The notes under the pieces: generated by a model
Seen by the model: the letters and a program-made list of their open reading frames with translations, nothing else
The model's database searches: none
Told to the model about the DNA's origin: nothing
Shown here: positions 46,563 through 55,909 of the stretch, one piece after another
Layout of the letters: each line of letters begins with the position of its first letter
How positions within the stretch are numbered: the stretch's first letter is position 1
Position numbers and translations under genes: made by a program
Assembly (NCBI GenBank): GCA_020002185.1
Contig: CM034533.1
Span: 43,528,880 to 43,592,879, forward strand
Source: Paraescarpia echinospica
Taxonomy: Eukaryota > Annelida > Polychaeta > Sabellida > Siboglinidae
DNA: 64,000 nucleotides
Direction: 5' to 3'

Positions 46563-47875
46563 ATGTTGAAGACACCCTACTACCGACCTCGCAATGTAGC
46601 GGACTCGAGCGATGAGGACGAGCCAACGAGGAGACCCATCATGCCGGTGACCAACCACCCTGTCGGGCCATCGGAACCAGACGTAGTGGACGTCCCAACT
46701 CTAGAATCAACGGTAAGCGTCGACCCTCCTATCAAGGTCAAAGGTCTCCTTATCGACAAAGTACCGCAGCATACTCCCTTCAACATCAGGTGTAGATACT
46801 GCAAGAAGGGTATGATTGTCGACGACAGGGGACATTTGCAATGCGAACGACACGGTTATGTGGCCTCTGACATGTATATCATGGTTCAAACGGTTGCGAC
46901 TGATGAGGAGGTCCTGCCACCAGCAAGATCATTACCACCATCGCTGAGACCCTTCACCTGCCTGGACTGTGGGGGATCGTTCACACGGAAATGTAAATCC
47001 AAGCAACACGTCACCAACGGATGTTGTGCACGTCGAAAGAGGACGGCCGATGAAGCCAAGTTGTATACGTCAGTGGTGAGTCATACTTTGTATTGTTTTA
47101 CTATGTACTTTCACCATCGTCGCCCCTGCGTATGTTTACCTCTGCTAAAATGGCATCCCTGTACATGTTTACTTCCGTTAAAATGGCGTCCCTCTATATT
47201 GTTTACTTCCGTCAAAATGGCGTCATTATCACCGTACTCTAGCAACGGTGTACTATTCCCATGCAGTCTTTAATATTTTTAAATATTATTGAAATATTCT
47301 TGCAGAACTACATTGAAGGCCCGCTACCACCAAAGCGTCAACGAATGGTTTATGTGTCGACAGAGACGATTAACGACAACAGAACATCATCGATACCAAC
47401 TTCCGTTCCTGACGACGTCACAACTACCCATGCTGTCAATGTCACAACTTCTACCCAGCCTGCCAACGTCACAACTTCTGCTCCTGACTTTACTGGTCCG
47501 AACTTTACCATTGATTTCCCTGTAATTGAAATGAAGAAGACGCTGGCACGACACATAGCATGTAACATCTTTGAACTCTCAAGACGACAATGTCGTGGTT
47601 GCAAGATAGACCATCCTAGTCAATGTCATCACGATTGTATGTTATCTGATGACATTCAAATTTGCATGCATTTTGACGAGGCTGTGGAGACCATTAATTC
47701 AACCGCAGTGGTGAAAGACTGTTTGAGTGTTTTGTTAGACGCGGGTGTGAAGCTATCCGATGTGACAGTCGAACAGTTGTGTAATATCAATACTTGGTTG
47801 CAAGAATCTGTTTCGAAACAGTGGCGAAACACTATGAAACATATGGTTCTGGCAGTAATGGAGGGTGACCTGTAA
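46563..47875 (+). CDS. Gene B: spliced protein with three Cys/His clusters (left arm)
   Basis: Exons 46,563-47,075 and 47,306-47,875 join in phase 0 to give 360 residues. Residues 15-20 (SSDEDE) are an acidic patch like a CK2 site. Cluster 1 is C77, C80, C94, H97; cluster 2 is C133, C136, H149, C154 with nearby C144 and C155, followed by basic ARRKR; exon 2 has PPKRQR, a Thr-rich VTTS segment, and cluster 3 C267, C270, H274, C278, H280, C282 (CRGCKIDHPSQCHHDC), then a helical C-terminal domain of about 80 residues. Clusters 1 and 2 look like zinc-ribbon and finger-type folds. I cannot assign a family; a nuclear regulator is the simplest inference. Poly(A) signals follow at 47,901 and 47,985. 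The right-arm copy is also intact. Confidence 0.75.
47076..47305 (+). other. Intron of gene B with tandem YY1/ETS-like repeats
   Basis: gtgagt donor and tgcag acceptor, 230 bp, phase 0, identical length in both arms. Inside are three tandem ~33-bp units near 47,130-47,240 of the form tgtttacttccgttaaaatggcgtccct. Each has aaaatggc, the YY1 core, and two have acttccg, an ETS half-site. Intronic regulatory repeats are inferred from consensus only. Confidence 0.75.
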
Positions 47876-47900
47876 AGAACTTTCTTTTGTCTTGTACACG

Positions 47901-47990
47901 ATTAAACTTTGCAAGACTCTGTATCAATGTATCTGGTTCTTTTAGTTATGGAGCGTGACATGTAAATACTTTGTGTTGTTCACGAATAAA
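47901..47990 (+). terminator. Poly(A) signals of gene B (left arm)
   Basis: ATTAAA at 47,901-47,906 and AATAAA at 47,985-47,990. The two lie in related sequence (gtgacctgtaaa / gtgacatgtaaa and ttaaactttgca / ataaactgtgca), so the 3' end was duplicated. The mirrored pair in the right arm is at 52,693-52,698 and 52,778-52,783. Confidence 0.65.
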
Positions 47991-48059
47991 CTGTGCAAAC
48001 CTCATCTTGTGTCTTTTTCATAGTGTAATGCAAAGCGTATGTTGGGAACCTTACTAATG

Positions 48060-48250
48060 GTCTTACACTTCACAAGTATGTCTGTGTAGTTCAGTAGAGA
48101 TGATAGCCACTTATGTCTGTGTAGTACAGTAGAGATGATAGCCACTTATGTCTGTGTAGTTCAGTACATATATGTTAACCACTCATGTATGTGTAGTTCA
48201 GTACAGATATGTTAACCACTCATGTCTGTTTAGTTCAGTAAAGAGATGTT
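48060..48250 (+). repeat. ~37-bp tandem repeat (left arm)
   Basis: Five units of cactcatgtctgtgtagttc followed by agtacagatatgttaac or agtagagatgatagc. Right-arm counterpart at 52,425-52,620. Confidence 0.85.
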
Positions 48251-48289
48251 AATGTACTCAGACCAACTAGTTGGACAAACGAAACACTA

Positions 48290-48585
48290 TGCTTTGACAC
48301 ATCACACGAGACTACGGATGACACATCACATGAGACTACGGACGAGATATCACACGAGAGTACGGACGAGACAAGAGACGAGACTATGGATGACACATCA
48401 CACGAGAGTACGGATGATACATCACACGAGACTTCGGATGACACATCACATGAGAGTATCGACGAGACAAGAGACGAGACTATGACCGAGATATGTCACG
48501 AGACTTCGGATGACACATCACACGAGAGTACCGACGAGACAAGAGACGAGACTATGACCGATATATGTCACGAGACTACGGTCCT
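48290..48585 (+). repeat. ~24-bp tandem repeat, first block (left arm)
   Basis: Units of acgagactacggatgacaca with tcac. The repeat is open in several frames and would encode a TSHET/DDTSHES polymer, but there is no promoter or conserved start, so I treat it as non-coding. Right-arm counterpart at 51,960-52,390. Confidence 0.85.
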
Positions 48586-48930
48586 TCCTTTTTCAGGAAA
48601 ATAGACGTTATCGCGTCAAATCCTTCCTTTTTCAGGAAAATAGACGTGTTATCGCGTAAATTCCTTCCTTTTTCAGGAAAATAGCATCAATTCCTTCTTT
48701 TTTCAGGAAAATAGACGTGTTATCGCGTCAATTCCTTCCTTTTTCAGGAAAATAGACATGTTATCGCGTCAATTCCTTCCTTTTTCAGGAAAATAGACGT
48801 GTTATCGCGTCAATTCCTTCCTTTGTCAGGAAAATAGACTGGTTATCGCGTGAGATTTGCTTCAGAAGCAAAGCAAAGCAAATAGACGTGTTATCGCGTG
48901 ATATTTGCTTCAAAAGGAAGCAAAGCAAAG
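48585..48930 (+). repeat. ~41-bp tandem repeat (left arm)
   Basis: Seven or eight units of ttccttcctttttcaggaaa followed by atagacgtgttatcgcgtcaa. Each has an inverted ttcct/aggaa pair. The last units change to tttgcttcaaaaggaagcaaag, another short inverted repeat. Right-arm counterpart at 51,590-51,960. Confidence 0.85.
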
Positions 48931-48934
48931 CCAC

Positions 48935-49130
48935 TCACTCACCCTTCGTGGCTGTTCACTCACTCACTCACTCACTCACCCTTCGTATCTGTTCAATCAC
49001 TCACCCTTCGTATCTGTTCACTCACTCACTCACTCACTCACTCACCCTTCGTGTCTGTTCACTCACTCACTCACTCACTCACTCACCCTTCGTTTCTGTT
49101 CACGCAGTCACTCACTCTCGCACTCATTAC
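48935..49130 (+). repeat. (CACT)n with cccttcgtgtctgttc spacers (left arm)
   Basis: Runs of actcactcact separated by cacccttcgtgtctgtt. Right-arm counterpart at 51,370-51,575, with different copy numbers. Confidence 0.85.
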
Positions 49131-49154
49131 ACTATGCTTTGACCAACACGCTGC

Positions 49155-49425
49155 ACAAACATCACACGAGAGTACCGACGAGACAAGAGACGAGACTATG
49201 ACCGAGATATGTCACGAGACTATGGCCGAGATATGTCACGAGACTATGGCCGAGATATGTCACGAGACTATAACCGAGACTACGGATGACACATCACACG
49301 AGAGTACGGACGAGACAAGATATATGCTACGAGACTACGGATGGCACATCACACGAGACTACGGATGTCACATCACACGAGAGTACGGACGAGACAAGAG
49401 ATACGCCACGAGACATTCAAAGAGG
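49155..49425 (+). repeat. ~24-bp tandem repeat, second block (left arm)
   Basis: Variants gagactatggccgagatatg and gagactacggatgacacatc. Right-arm counterpart at 51,090-51,345. Confidence 0.85.
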
Positions 49426-49985
49426 TGACCATCATGGTTTCCGACGCCACTCAACGGACACCAATGTAATTAGTCAGAGTATAACCATCTATCGATCATG
49501 ATAGTTCTCTATTCGTTGACACACATATTCTTTGGAAATAGCGGAAACGTAGAGGCCGCCATGTCAGGTCGCCATGACATTCAAATAACTTCCGGTACTA
49601 CGTTACTTCCGGCGTAGCGTCCCTAGTAGAGGCCGCCATGACAGTCAAGTGACTTCCGGTACCACGTCACTTCCAGCGTAGAGACCCCTAGTGGATAATC
49701 GGAGTACTACGTCACATACGGCCATAGCAAGCGAATTTGAAAACTGCTATGATCGAAAACGACTATGTCAATAACATGTAAGGACAACCACCTGACAGGA
49801 CTTCATTCAGTGAGGTGCCAAACATCACACACCTTCATGTCAAGAGACGATCATCTGTTCGGATTTATGTCCAACGAGGCGACCATAGGACTCGTATGAG
49901 GTATCGCTTCTTTTAATGGAAAACATATGTATATGAAGCAGCCGTCTTTTCAACGTAACAATTCCATATTTTCAAATAGTGCGAG
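49426..49985 (+). repeat. Axis-proximal unique block with ETS and CRE-like sites (left arm)
   Basis: No gene seen. It contains repeated gacttccggtac, cacgtcacttccagcg and tactacgtcacata words, i.e. ETS (cttccgg) and CRE half-sites (acgtca), and the sequence ggccgccatga twice. It mirrors 50,548-51,085 in the right arm and is partly copied again at 50,150-50,390. Confidence 0.6.
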
Positions 49986-50418
49986 CGACCAGATACGATA
50001 CGACATTCTCGAGAGTCAAAAAAGGAAAGACCAGAATCGTCGGAAGCACGGTATATACACTAGTTTTCGGCGTGATCTCATTTGCATAATCAATCAGACC
50101 GAACGTACATCACGTGACTTCCCTGAACACAAAAACTGTGCACGTTCATGAGACAGGCGCCATCTGATGGCCCCAACGGATAGCAATGTAACTACTCGGA
50201 ATAACGCCAACTACCGGCCATGATAGATCTCTATTTGTTGACACACTTCCGGGATTACCGGAAGCGTAGAGGCCGCCATGACAGTCAAGTAACTTCCGGT
50301 GCAACGTCACTTCCGACGTGTCGTCCCTAGTAGAGGCTGCCGGATAATCGGAGTACTACGTCACATGGTGGCGCCATCTAGCGGTTAAAAATATATAATT
50401 AGGTTAGCTAGAGAAAAA
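49986..50418 (+). repeat. Left-arm-only insert near the axis
   Basis: About 430 bp without counterpart on the right. The distal half (50,150-50,390) is a diverged copy of 49,480-49,720 (gttgacacactt, gcgtagaggccgccatgaca, tcggagtactacgtcacat), and it includes tggcgccatctagcgg, a CTCF-like word. It reflects either a partial unit of the same axis region or a deletion on the right. Confidence 0.65.
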
Positions 50419-50548
50419 AGTTGGGGTTAACCTCGGGAAAATTAATTGTTTTTGTCCCTCTGGGACAAAAACAGAAAATTTTCTGAAAATTTATACAACA
50501 ACCACCTTAGTGGTTGTTGTTTAAATTTTCACGAGGTTAACCCCAACT
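50419..50548. other. Axis: nested hairpin (T-shaped) structure
   Basis: Outer stem 50,419-50,445 pairs with 50,521-50,548 (gttggggttaacctcg and its complement, one mismatch and one bulge in the full stem). Inside are hairpin B, 50,447-50,458 with 50,462-50,473 (tgtttttgtccc, loop tct, perfect); a 14-nt perfect palindrome 50,472-50,485 (cagaaaattttctg); and hairpin C, 50,495-50,505 with 50,510-50,520 (acaacaaccac, 4-nt loop, perfect). The order A-B-m-C-A' is that of folded terminal hairpins of some linear single-stranded or hairpin-ended genomes. The structure is plain in the sequence; the function is inference. Confidence 0.85.
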
Positions 50549-51089
50549 ATTTCAAAATATGGAATTGTTACGTTGAAAAGACGGCTGCTTCATATACATG
50601 TTTTCTATTAAAAGAAGCGGTACCTCATACGAGTCCTATGGTCGCCTCGTTGGACGTGAATCCGAACAGATGATCGTCTCTTGACATGAAGGTATGTGAT
50701 GTTTGGCACCTCATTGAATGAAGTCCTGTCAGGTGGTTGTCCTTACATGTTATTGACATAGTCGTTTTCGATCATAGCAGTTTTCAAATTCGCTTTCTAT
50801 GGCCGTATGTGACGTAGTTCTCCGATTATGCACTAGGGGTCTCTACGCTGGAAGTGACGTGGTACCGGAAGTCACTTGACTGTCATGGCGGCCTCTACTA
50901 GGGACGCTACGCCGGAAGTAACGTACTACCGGAAGTTATTTGAATGTCATGGCGACCTGACATGGCGGCCTCTACGCTTCCGCTATTTCCAACGAATATG
51001 TGTGTCAACGAATAGAGAACTATCATGATCGATAGATGGTTATACTCTGACTAATTACATTGGTGTCCGTTGAGTGGCGCCGGAAACCA
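50549..51089 (-). repeat. Axis-proximal unique block (right arm)
   Basis: Reverse complement of 49,426-49,985 with few differences. No gene. It has the same ETS and CRE-like words. Confidence 0.6.
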
Positions 51090-52620
51090 TGATGGTCACC
51101 TCGTCCGTACTCTCGTGTCATGTGACATCCGTAGTCTCGTGTGATGTGCCATCCGTAGTCTCGTAGCATATATCTTGTCTCGTCCGTACTCTCGTGTGAT
51201 GTGTTATCCGTAGTCTCGGTTATAGTCTCGTGACATATCTCGGCCATAGTCTCGTGACATATCTCGGCCATAGTCTCGTGACATATCTCGGTCATAGTCT
51301 CGTCTCTTGTCTCGTCGTTACTCTCGTGTGATGTTTGTGCAGCGTGTTGGTCAAAGCATAGTGTAATGAGTGCGTGAGTGAGTGACTGCGTGAACAGACA
51401 CGAAGGGTGAGTGAGTGAGTGAGTGAGTGAGTGAGTGAGTGAGTGAGTGAACAGACACGAAGGGTGAGTGAGTGAGTGGGTGAGTGAGTGAACAGATACG
51501 AAGGGTGAGTGAGTGAGTGAACAGATACGAAGGGTGAGTGAGTGAGTGAACAGCCACGAAGGGTGAGTGAGTGGCTTTGCTTTGCTTCCTTTTGAAGCAA
51601 ATCTCACGCGATAACACATCTATTTGCTTTGCATTGCTTCTGAAGCAAATCTCACGCCATAACCCATCTATTTTCCTGACAAAGGAAGGAATTGACGCGA
51701 TAACATGTCTATTTTCCTGAAAAAGGAAGGAATTGATGAGATAACACGTCTATTTTCCTGAAAAAAGAAGGAATTGACGCGATAACACGTCTATTTTCCT
51801 GAAAAAGGAAGGAATTGAAGCGATAACGTCTATTTTCCTGAAAAAGGAAGGAATTCATGCTATTTTCCTGAAAAAGGAAGGATTTGACGCGATAACATGT
51901 CTATTTCCCTGAAAAAGGAAGGATTTGACGCGATAACGTCTATTTTCCTGAAAAAGGAAGGACCGTAGTCTCGTGTGGTGTGTCATCCGTAGTCTCGTGC
52001 CATATCTCGGTCATAGTCTCGTCTCTTGTCTCGTCGGTACTCTCGTGTGATGTCTCATCCGTAGTCTCGTGTGATGTATCATCCGTAGTCTCGTGACATA
52101 TCCGTAGTCTCGTGACATATATCGGTCATAGTCTCGTCTCTTGTCTCGTCGGTACTCTCGTGTGATGTGTCATCCGAAGTCTCGTGACATATCTCGGTCA
52201 TAGTCTCGTCTCTTGTCTCGTCGATACTCTCATGTGATGTGTCATCCGAAGTCTCGTGTGATGTATCATCCGTACTCTCGTGTGATGTGTCATCCATAGT
52301 CTCGTCTCTTGTCTCGTCCGTACTCTCGTGTGATATCTCGTCCGTAGTCTCATGTGATGTGTCATCCGTAGTCTCGTGTGATGTGTCAAAGCATAGTGTT
52401 TCGTTTGTCCAACTAGTTGGTCTGAGTACATTAACATCTCTGTACTGAACTACACAGACATGAGTGGTTAACATATCTGTACTGAACTACACATACATGA
52501 GTGGTTAACATATCTGTACTGTACTACACAGACATAAGTGGCTATCATCTCTACTGAACTACACAGACATAAGTGGCTATCATCTCTACTGAACTACACA
52601 GACATACTTGTGAAGTGTAA
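51090..52620 (-). repeat. Tandem-repeat tract (right arm)
   Basis: Contains, left to right, the counterparts of the second 24-bp block (51,090-51,345), the CACT block (51,370-51,575), the 41-bp block (51,590-51,960), the first 24-bp block (51,960-52,390) and the 37-bp block (52,425-52,620). Copy numbers differ from the left arm, as expected for independently expanding repeats. The 131- and 198-codon frames here are repeat products. Confidence 0.85.
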
Positions 52621-52808
52621 GACTATTAGTAAGGTTCCCAACATACGCTTTGCATTACACTATGAAAAAGACACAAGATGAGGTTTGCACAGTTTATTCG
52701 TGAACAACACAAACGTATTTACATGTCACGCTCCATAACTAAAAGAACCAGAGACATTGATACCGAGTCTTGCAAAGTTTAATCGTGTACAAGACAAAAG
52801 AAAGTTCT

Positions 52809-54121
52809 TTACAGGTCACCCTCCATTACTGCCAGAACTATATGTTTCATAATGTTTCGCCACTGTTTCGAAACAGATTCTTGCAACCAAGTATTGATAT
52901 TACACAACTGTTCGACTGTCACATCGGATAGCTTCACACCCGCGTCTAACAAAACACTCAAACAGTCTTTCACCACTGCGGTTGAATTAATGGTATCCAC
53001 AGCCTCGTCAAAGTGCATGCAAATTTTAATTTCATCAGATAACATACAATCGTGATGACATTGACGAGGATGGTCTATCTTGCAACCACGACATTGTCGT
53101 CTTGAGAGTTCAAAGATGTTACATGCTATGTGTCGTGCCAGTGTCTTCTTCATTTCGATTACAGGGAAATCAATGGTAAAGTTCGGACCAGTAAAGTCAG
53201 GAGCAGAAGTTGTGACGTTAGCAGGCTGGGTAGAAGTTGTGACATTGACAGCATGGGTAGTTGTGACGTCGTCAGAAACGGAAGTTGGTATCGATGATGT
53301 TCTGTTGTCGTTAATCGTCTCTGTCGACACAGAGACCATTCGTTGATGCTTTGGTGGTAGCGGGCCTTCAATGTAGTTCTGAAAGAATATTTCAATAATA
53401 TTTAAAAATATTAAAGACTGCATGGGAATAGTACACCGTTGCTAGAGTACGGTGATAATGACGCCATTTTGACGGAAGTAAACAATATAGAGGGACGCCA
53501 TTTTAACGGAAGTAAACATGTACAGGGATGCCATTTTAGCAGAGGTAAACATACGCAGGGGCGACGATGGTGAAAGTACATAGTAAAACAATACAAAGTA
53601 TGACTCACCACAGACGTATACAACTTGGCTTCATCGGCCGTCCTCTTTCGACGTGCACAACATCCGCTGGTGACGTGTTGCTTGGAAATACATTTCCGTG
53701 TGAACGATCCCCCACAGTCCAGGCAGGTGAAGGGTCTTAGCGATGGTGGTAATGATCTTGCTGGTGGCAGGACCTCCTCATCAGTCGCAACCGTTTGAAC
53801 CATGATATACATGTCTGAGGCCACATAACCGTGTCGTTCGCATTGCAAATGTCCCCTGTCGTCGACAATCATACCCTTCTTGCAGTATCTACACCTGATG
53901 TTGAAGGGAGTATGCTGCGGTACTTTGTCGATAAGGAGACCTTTGACCTTGATAGGAGGGTCGACGCTTACCGTTGATTCTAGAGTTGGGACGTCCACTA
54001 CGTCTGGTTCCGATGGCCCGACAGGGTGGTTGGTCACCGGCATGATGGGTCTGCTCGTTGGCTCGTCCTCATCGCTCGAGTCCGCTACATTGCGAGGTCG
54101 GTAGTAGGGTGTCTTCAACAT
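52809..54121 (-). CDS. Gene B: spliced protein with three Cys/His clusters (right arm)
   Basis: Exons 53,609-54,121 and 52,809-53,378 (minus strand), intron 230 bp, 360 residues. All cluster Cys and His residues of the left copy are kept. Differences are few and mostly conservative or outside the clusters: Arg to Ser near residue 23, Lys to Ile and Asn to Ser in cluster 2, Ser to Arg in DHPSQ, Asp to Glu, Gln to Lys. Both copies being open argues for selection, gene conversion or recent duplication. Poly(A) signals lie at 52,778-52,783 and 52,693-52,698. Confidence 0.75.
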
Positions 54122-54183
54122 GATGATGTTAGGCGTGCTGTCGTCGTGATACGAATGGCGGTCCGATTGGTAAAACACCGCGC

Positions 54184-54228
54184 TTATATAGTTAGTAAAT
54201 GTGCCGAAAAGTCACGTGGGCGTGCCGA
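54184..54228 (-). promoter_or_regulatory. Gene B core promoter (right arm)
   Basis: Mirror of the left promoter: motif at 54,212-54,228 and TATA box at 54,184-54,190, same spacing. Confidence 0.75.
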
Positions 54229-54319
54229 ACGAGCACGAAATTTCTAACCTATGAGAATAGCTAATACTCTTTTGTGAGAATGTGGTTGGCTCTGAAAAGA
54301 ACCGTTTCTTGGAATTTCG

Positions 54320-54673
54320 TCGAATTTTTCTTATGATGCTAATGATGATGATGATGATGAACACACGAGTTCCCGTTGTTGTTGTTAGCGCTTTATCCTG
54401 GACAGTGTGTTCTTGATGAGCACGGAGGTAAGACTCTGGGTTGTGGGTCTTGCGTGTCTTGCGCATCTCGCGAAGTTTCTCAACAGACAACCTCAAGAGG
54501 GGTCGTATCTCCTTGCGGTGGTCGGATGTGATCAGTGACGGAGACAGTCGCTTGGTAGGTTGATAGACACAAAGGTCGGCCACCGGGTGTCGTCGCTTGT
54601 TGCTACCCGCAACATCTCGGTCATTGTCGGTAGCAATATCTCGGACGTTGTTAGTAGATGAATTCACACCCAT
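54320..54673 (-). pseudogene. Gene A: SERTA-domain protein (right arm, broken)
   Basis: Same start (ATG at 54,673) and first ~83 residues as the left copy, but 8 nt present on the left (gacgctcc, in the codons for RRS) are missing here, shifting the frame in the middle of the SERTA domain. The second helix block (SVLI.NTL) is lost, and an unrelated Ile-rich tail follows. In the original frame a TAA also replaces the Glu codon after KR. Which state came first cannot be proven, but only the left version gives a complete domain. Confidence 0.7.
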
Positions 54674-54717
54674 TTTCAAGATGTAAGCTATAATGACCAC
54701 AAAAGCACACGCAGGCC

Positions 54718-54763
54718 TTTTATAACCAGTCCACTGACCATAAAGATCACGTGGGCGTGCCGA
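54718..54763 (-). promoter_or_regulatory. Gene A core promoter (right arm)
   Basis: 17-bp motif at 54,747-54,763 and ttataaaa-type box at 54,718-54,725, identical in layout to the left arm although the gene it serves is broken. Confidence 0.7.
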
Positions 54764-54879
54764 AAGATGACAGATTGTAGAGTAGAAAATCCAAAAGCAC
54801 GGACTGCTGAGTAGAATGTACACAAGCGCGGACTGCAGAGTAGTTATTTAGTTCACAACTTATCTAACATGGGTGCTTT

Positions 54880-55480
54880 CAGTTGATGATATATCCACCA
54901 GGAGTTTATGGACGAGAAAAAACAACAGACACGAATTTTTGCAGTACTCATATGTGGTTCGCCCACTTGGCCACTAGGGGATGATGTTTGTGGTTCGTGA
55001 TGTATCCGTCAGGGGGCTCTATTACACGCAAGCATGGAAGAGACACGAATATTTGCAGTACTCGAACATTTAGTTTACAACTTGTTCACAAGATGGCACC
55101 ACTTGCACATTAAGTCCCGAAAAATTCCGCTAGGGGGCGATTCGGGCCAACCTATTTTAGTTCAAAAAATTCCGACAGGTGGCGCTGTTTTAGGTCATGA
55201 TCAATCCGCTAGGTGCGCTGTTCTAGATTCGGCGGGAAACTATTTTAGTTCACCAACTATCCGTCAGGGGGCGCTACTGTCAAATTATTTCAGTTCAAAA
55301 ATATTCCACCAGGTGGTGCTGTTTTAGTTCCGAAAGGATCCGCTAGGTGGCACTGTTCTAGTTTATGATCTATCCGATAGGTGGCGCTGTTCTAGTTTTG
55401 GCGGGAAATTATTTTATTTCACCAACTATCCGTCACGGGGGCGCTGTTTCAGTTCACAAACTGTCCGGTAGGTGGCGCCA
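54880..55480 (-). repeat. Array of CTCF-like sites (right arm)
   Basis: Words such as ccgctaggtggcactg, ccgataggtggcgctg, ccggtaggtggcgcca and cgtcagggggcgctac at roughly 35-50 bp spacing, all in the orientation opposite to the left arm. The order matches that arm. Confidence 0.75.
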
Positions 55481-55484
55481 CGTG

Positions 55485-55845
55485 ACCTTGAGAGACACCC
55501 GGGTCATGTGACCTTTGACCTTGATCCGGTCCTTGACCTTTGATCTTGACCCACATCCGGTTACTTGACCTTGACATTGACCGACATCCGGGTACTTGAC
55601 CTTTGATCTACATCCGGTTCACGTGATATTGACCTTTGACCCGCATCCGGATGTTTGACCTTGACCTTTGACATACATCCGGTATTTTCTTGGTATTTGT
55701 CCTTGACCTACATCCGGGTACTTGACATTTGACCTACATCCGAGTCGTGTGACTTTGACATTTGACCTTGACCCACATCCGGGTATTTGATATTGATATT
55801 TGACCTTGACCTACATCCGGGTACTTGACCTTGACCTAGTTATGA
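55485..55845 (-). repeat. Nuclear-receptor/E-box satellite (right arm, shorter)
   Basis: Units of tgaccttgacctacatccgg, the complement of the left satellite, about 360 bp compared with about 750 bp on the left. Confidence 0.8.
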
Positions 55846-55909
55846 CATCATCCTCTTCCTCCGCGCCGCGCCACCATCCCCGGTACTTAACCTCCTTTAC
55901 TACTGTCGA

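Larger units (their letters stand above)
44268..55909. repeat. Giant near-palindrome (11.6 kb)
   Basis: Left arm 44,268-50,450 and right arm 50,520-55,909 are reverse complements in the same order, with gene-level identity around 98-99 percent and length differences confined mostly to tandem repeats and one insert (49,986-50,418). The outer border is sharp: tcgacagtagtaaaggaggt on the left, its complement on the right, and the next base out differs. I find no target duplication. The arms carry two genes each, promoters and at least seven tandem-repeat families, and no replicase, integrase or transposase. Confidence 0.9.

Noticed and set aside
48585..48895. CRISPR-like appearance of the 41-bp direct repeats
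   Set aside because: Repeats are head-to-tail without variable spacers, and the DNA is animal nuclear.
48290..49428. Open frames encoding TSHET/DETRDET repeats, up to 176 codons (131-198 codons in the right arm)
   Set aside because: They are products of 24-bp tandem repeats open in several frames, with copy number and frame differing between arms and no promoter or conserved start.
44268..55909. Direct identification of the palindrome as a parvovirus, herpesvirus or poxvirus integration
   Set aside because: The hairpin axis and repeat stacks resemble such genomes only in layout; no replication, capsid or polymerase gene of any of them is present, and gene B is spliced.
44268..55909. Polinton/Maverick or Helitron identity for the palindrome
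   Set aside because: No DNA polymerase B, retroviral-type integrase, Rep/helicase, or matching terminal signatures were seen.
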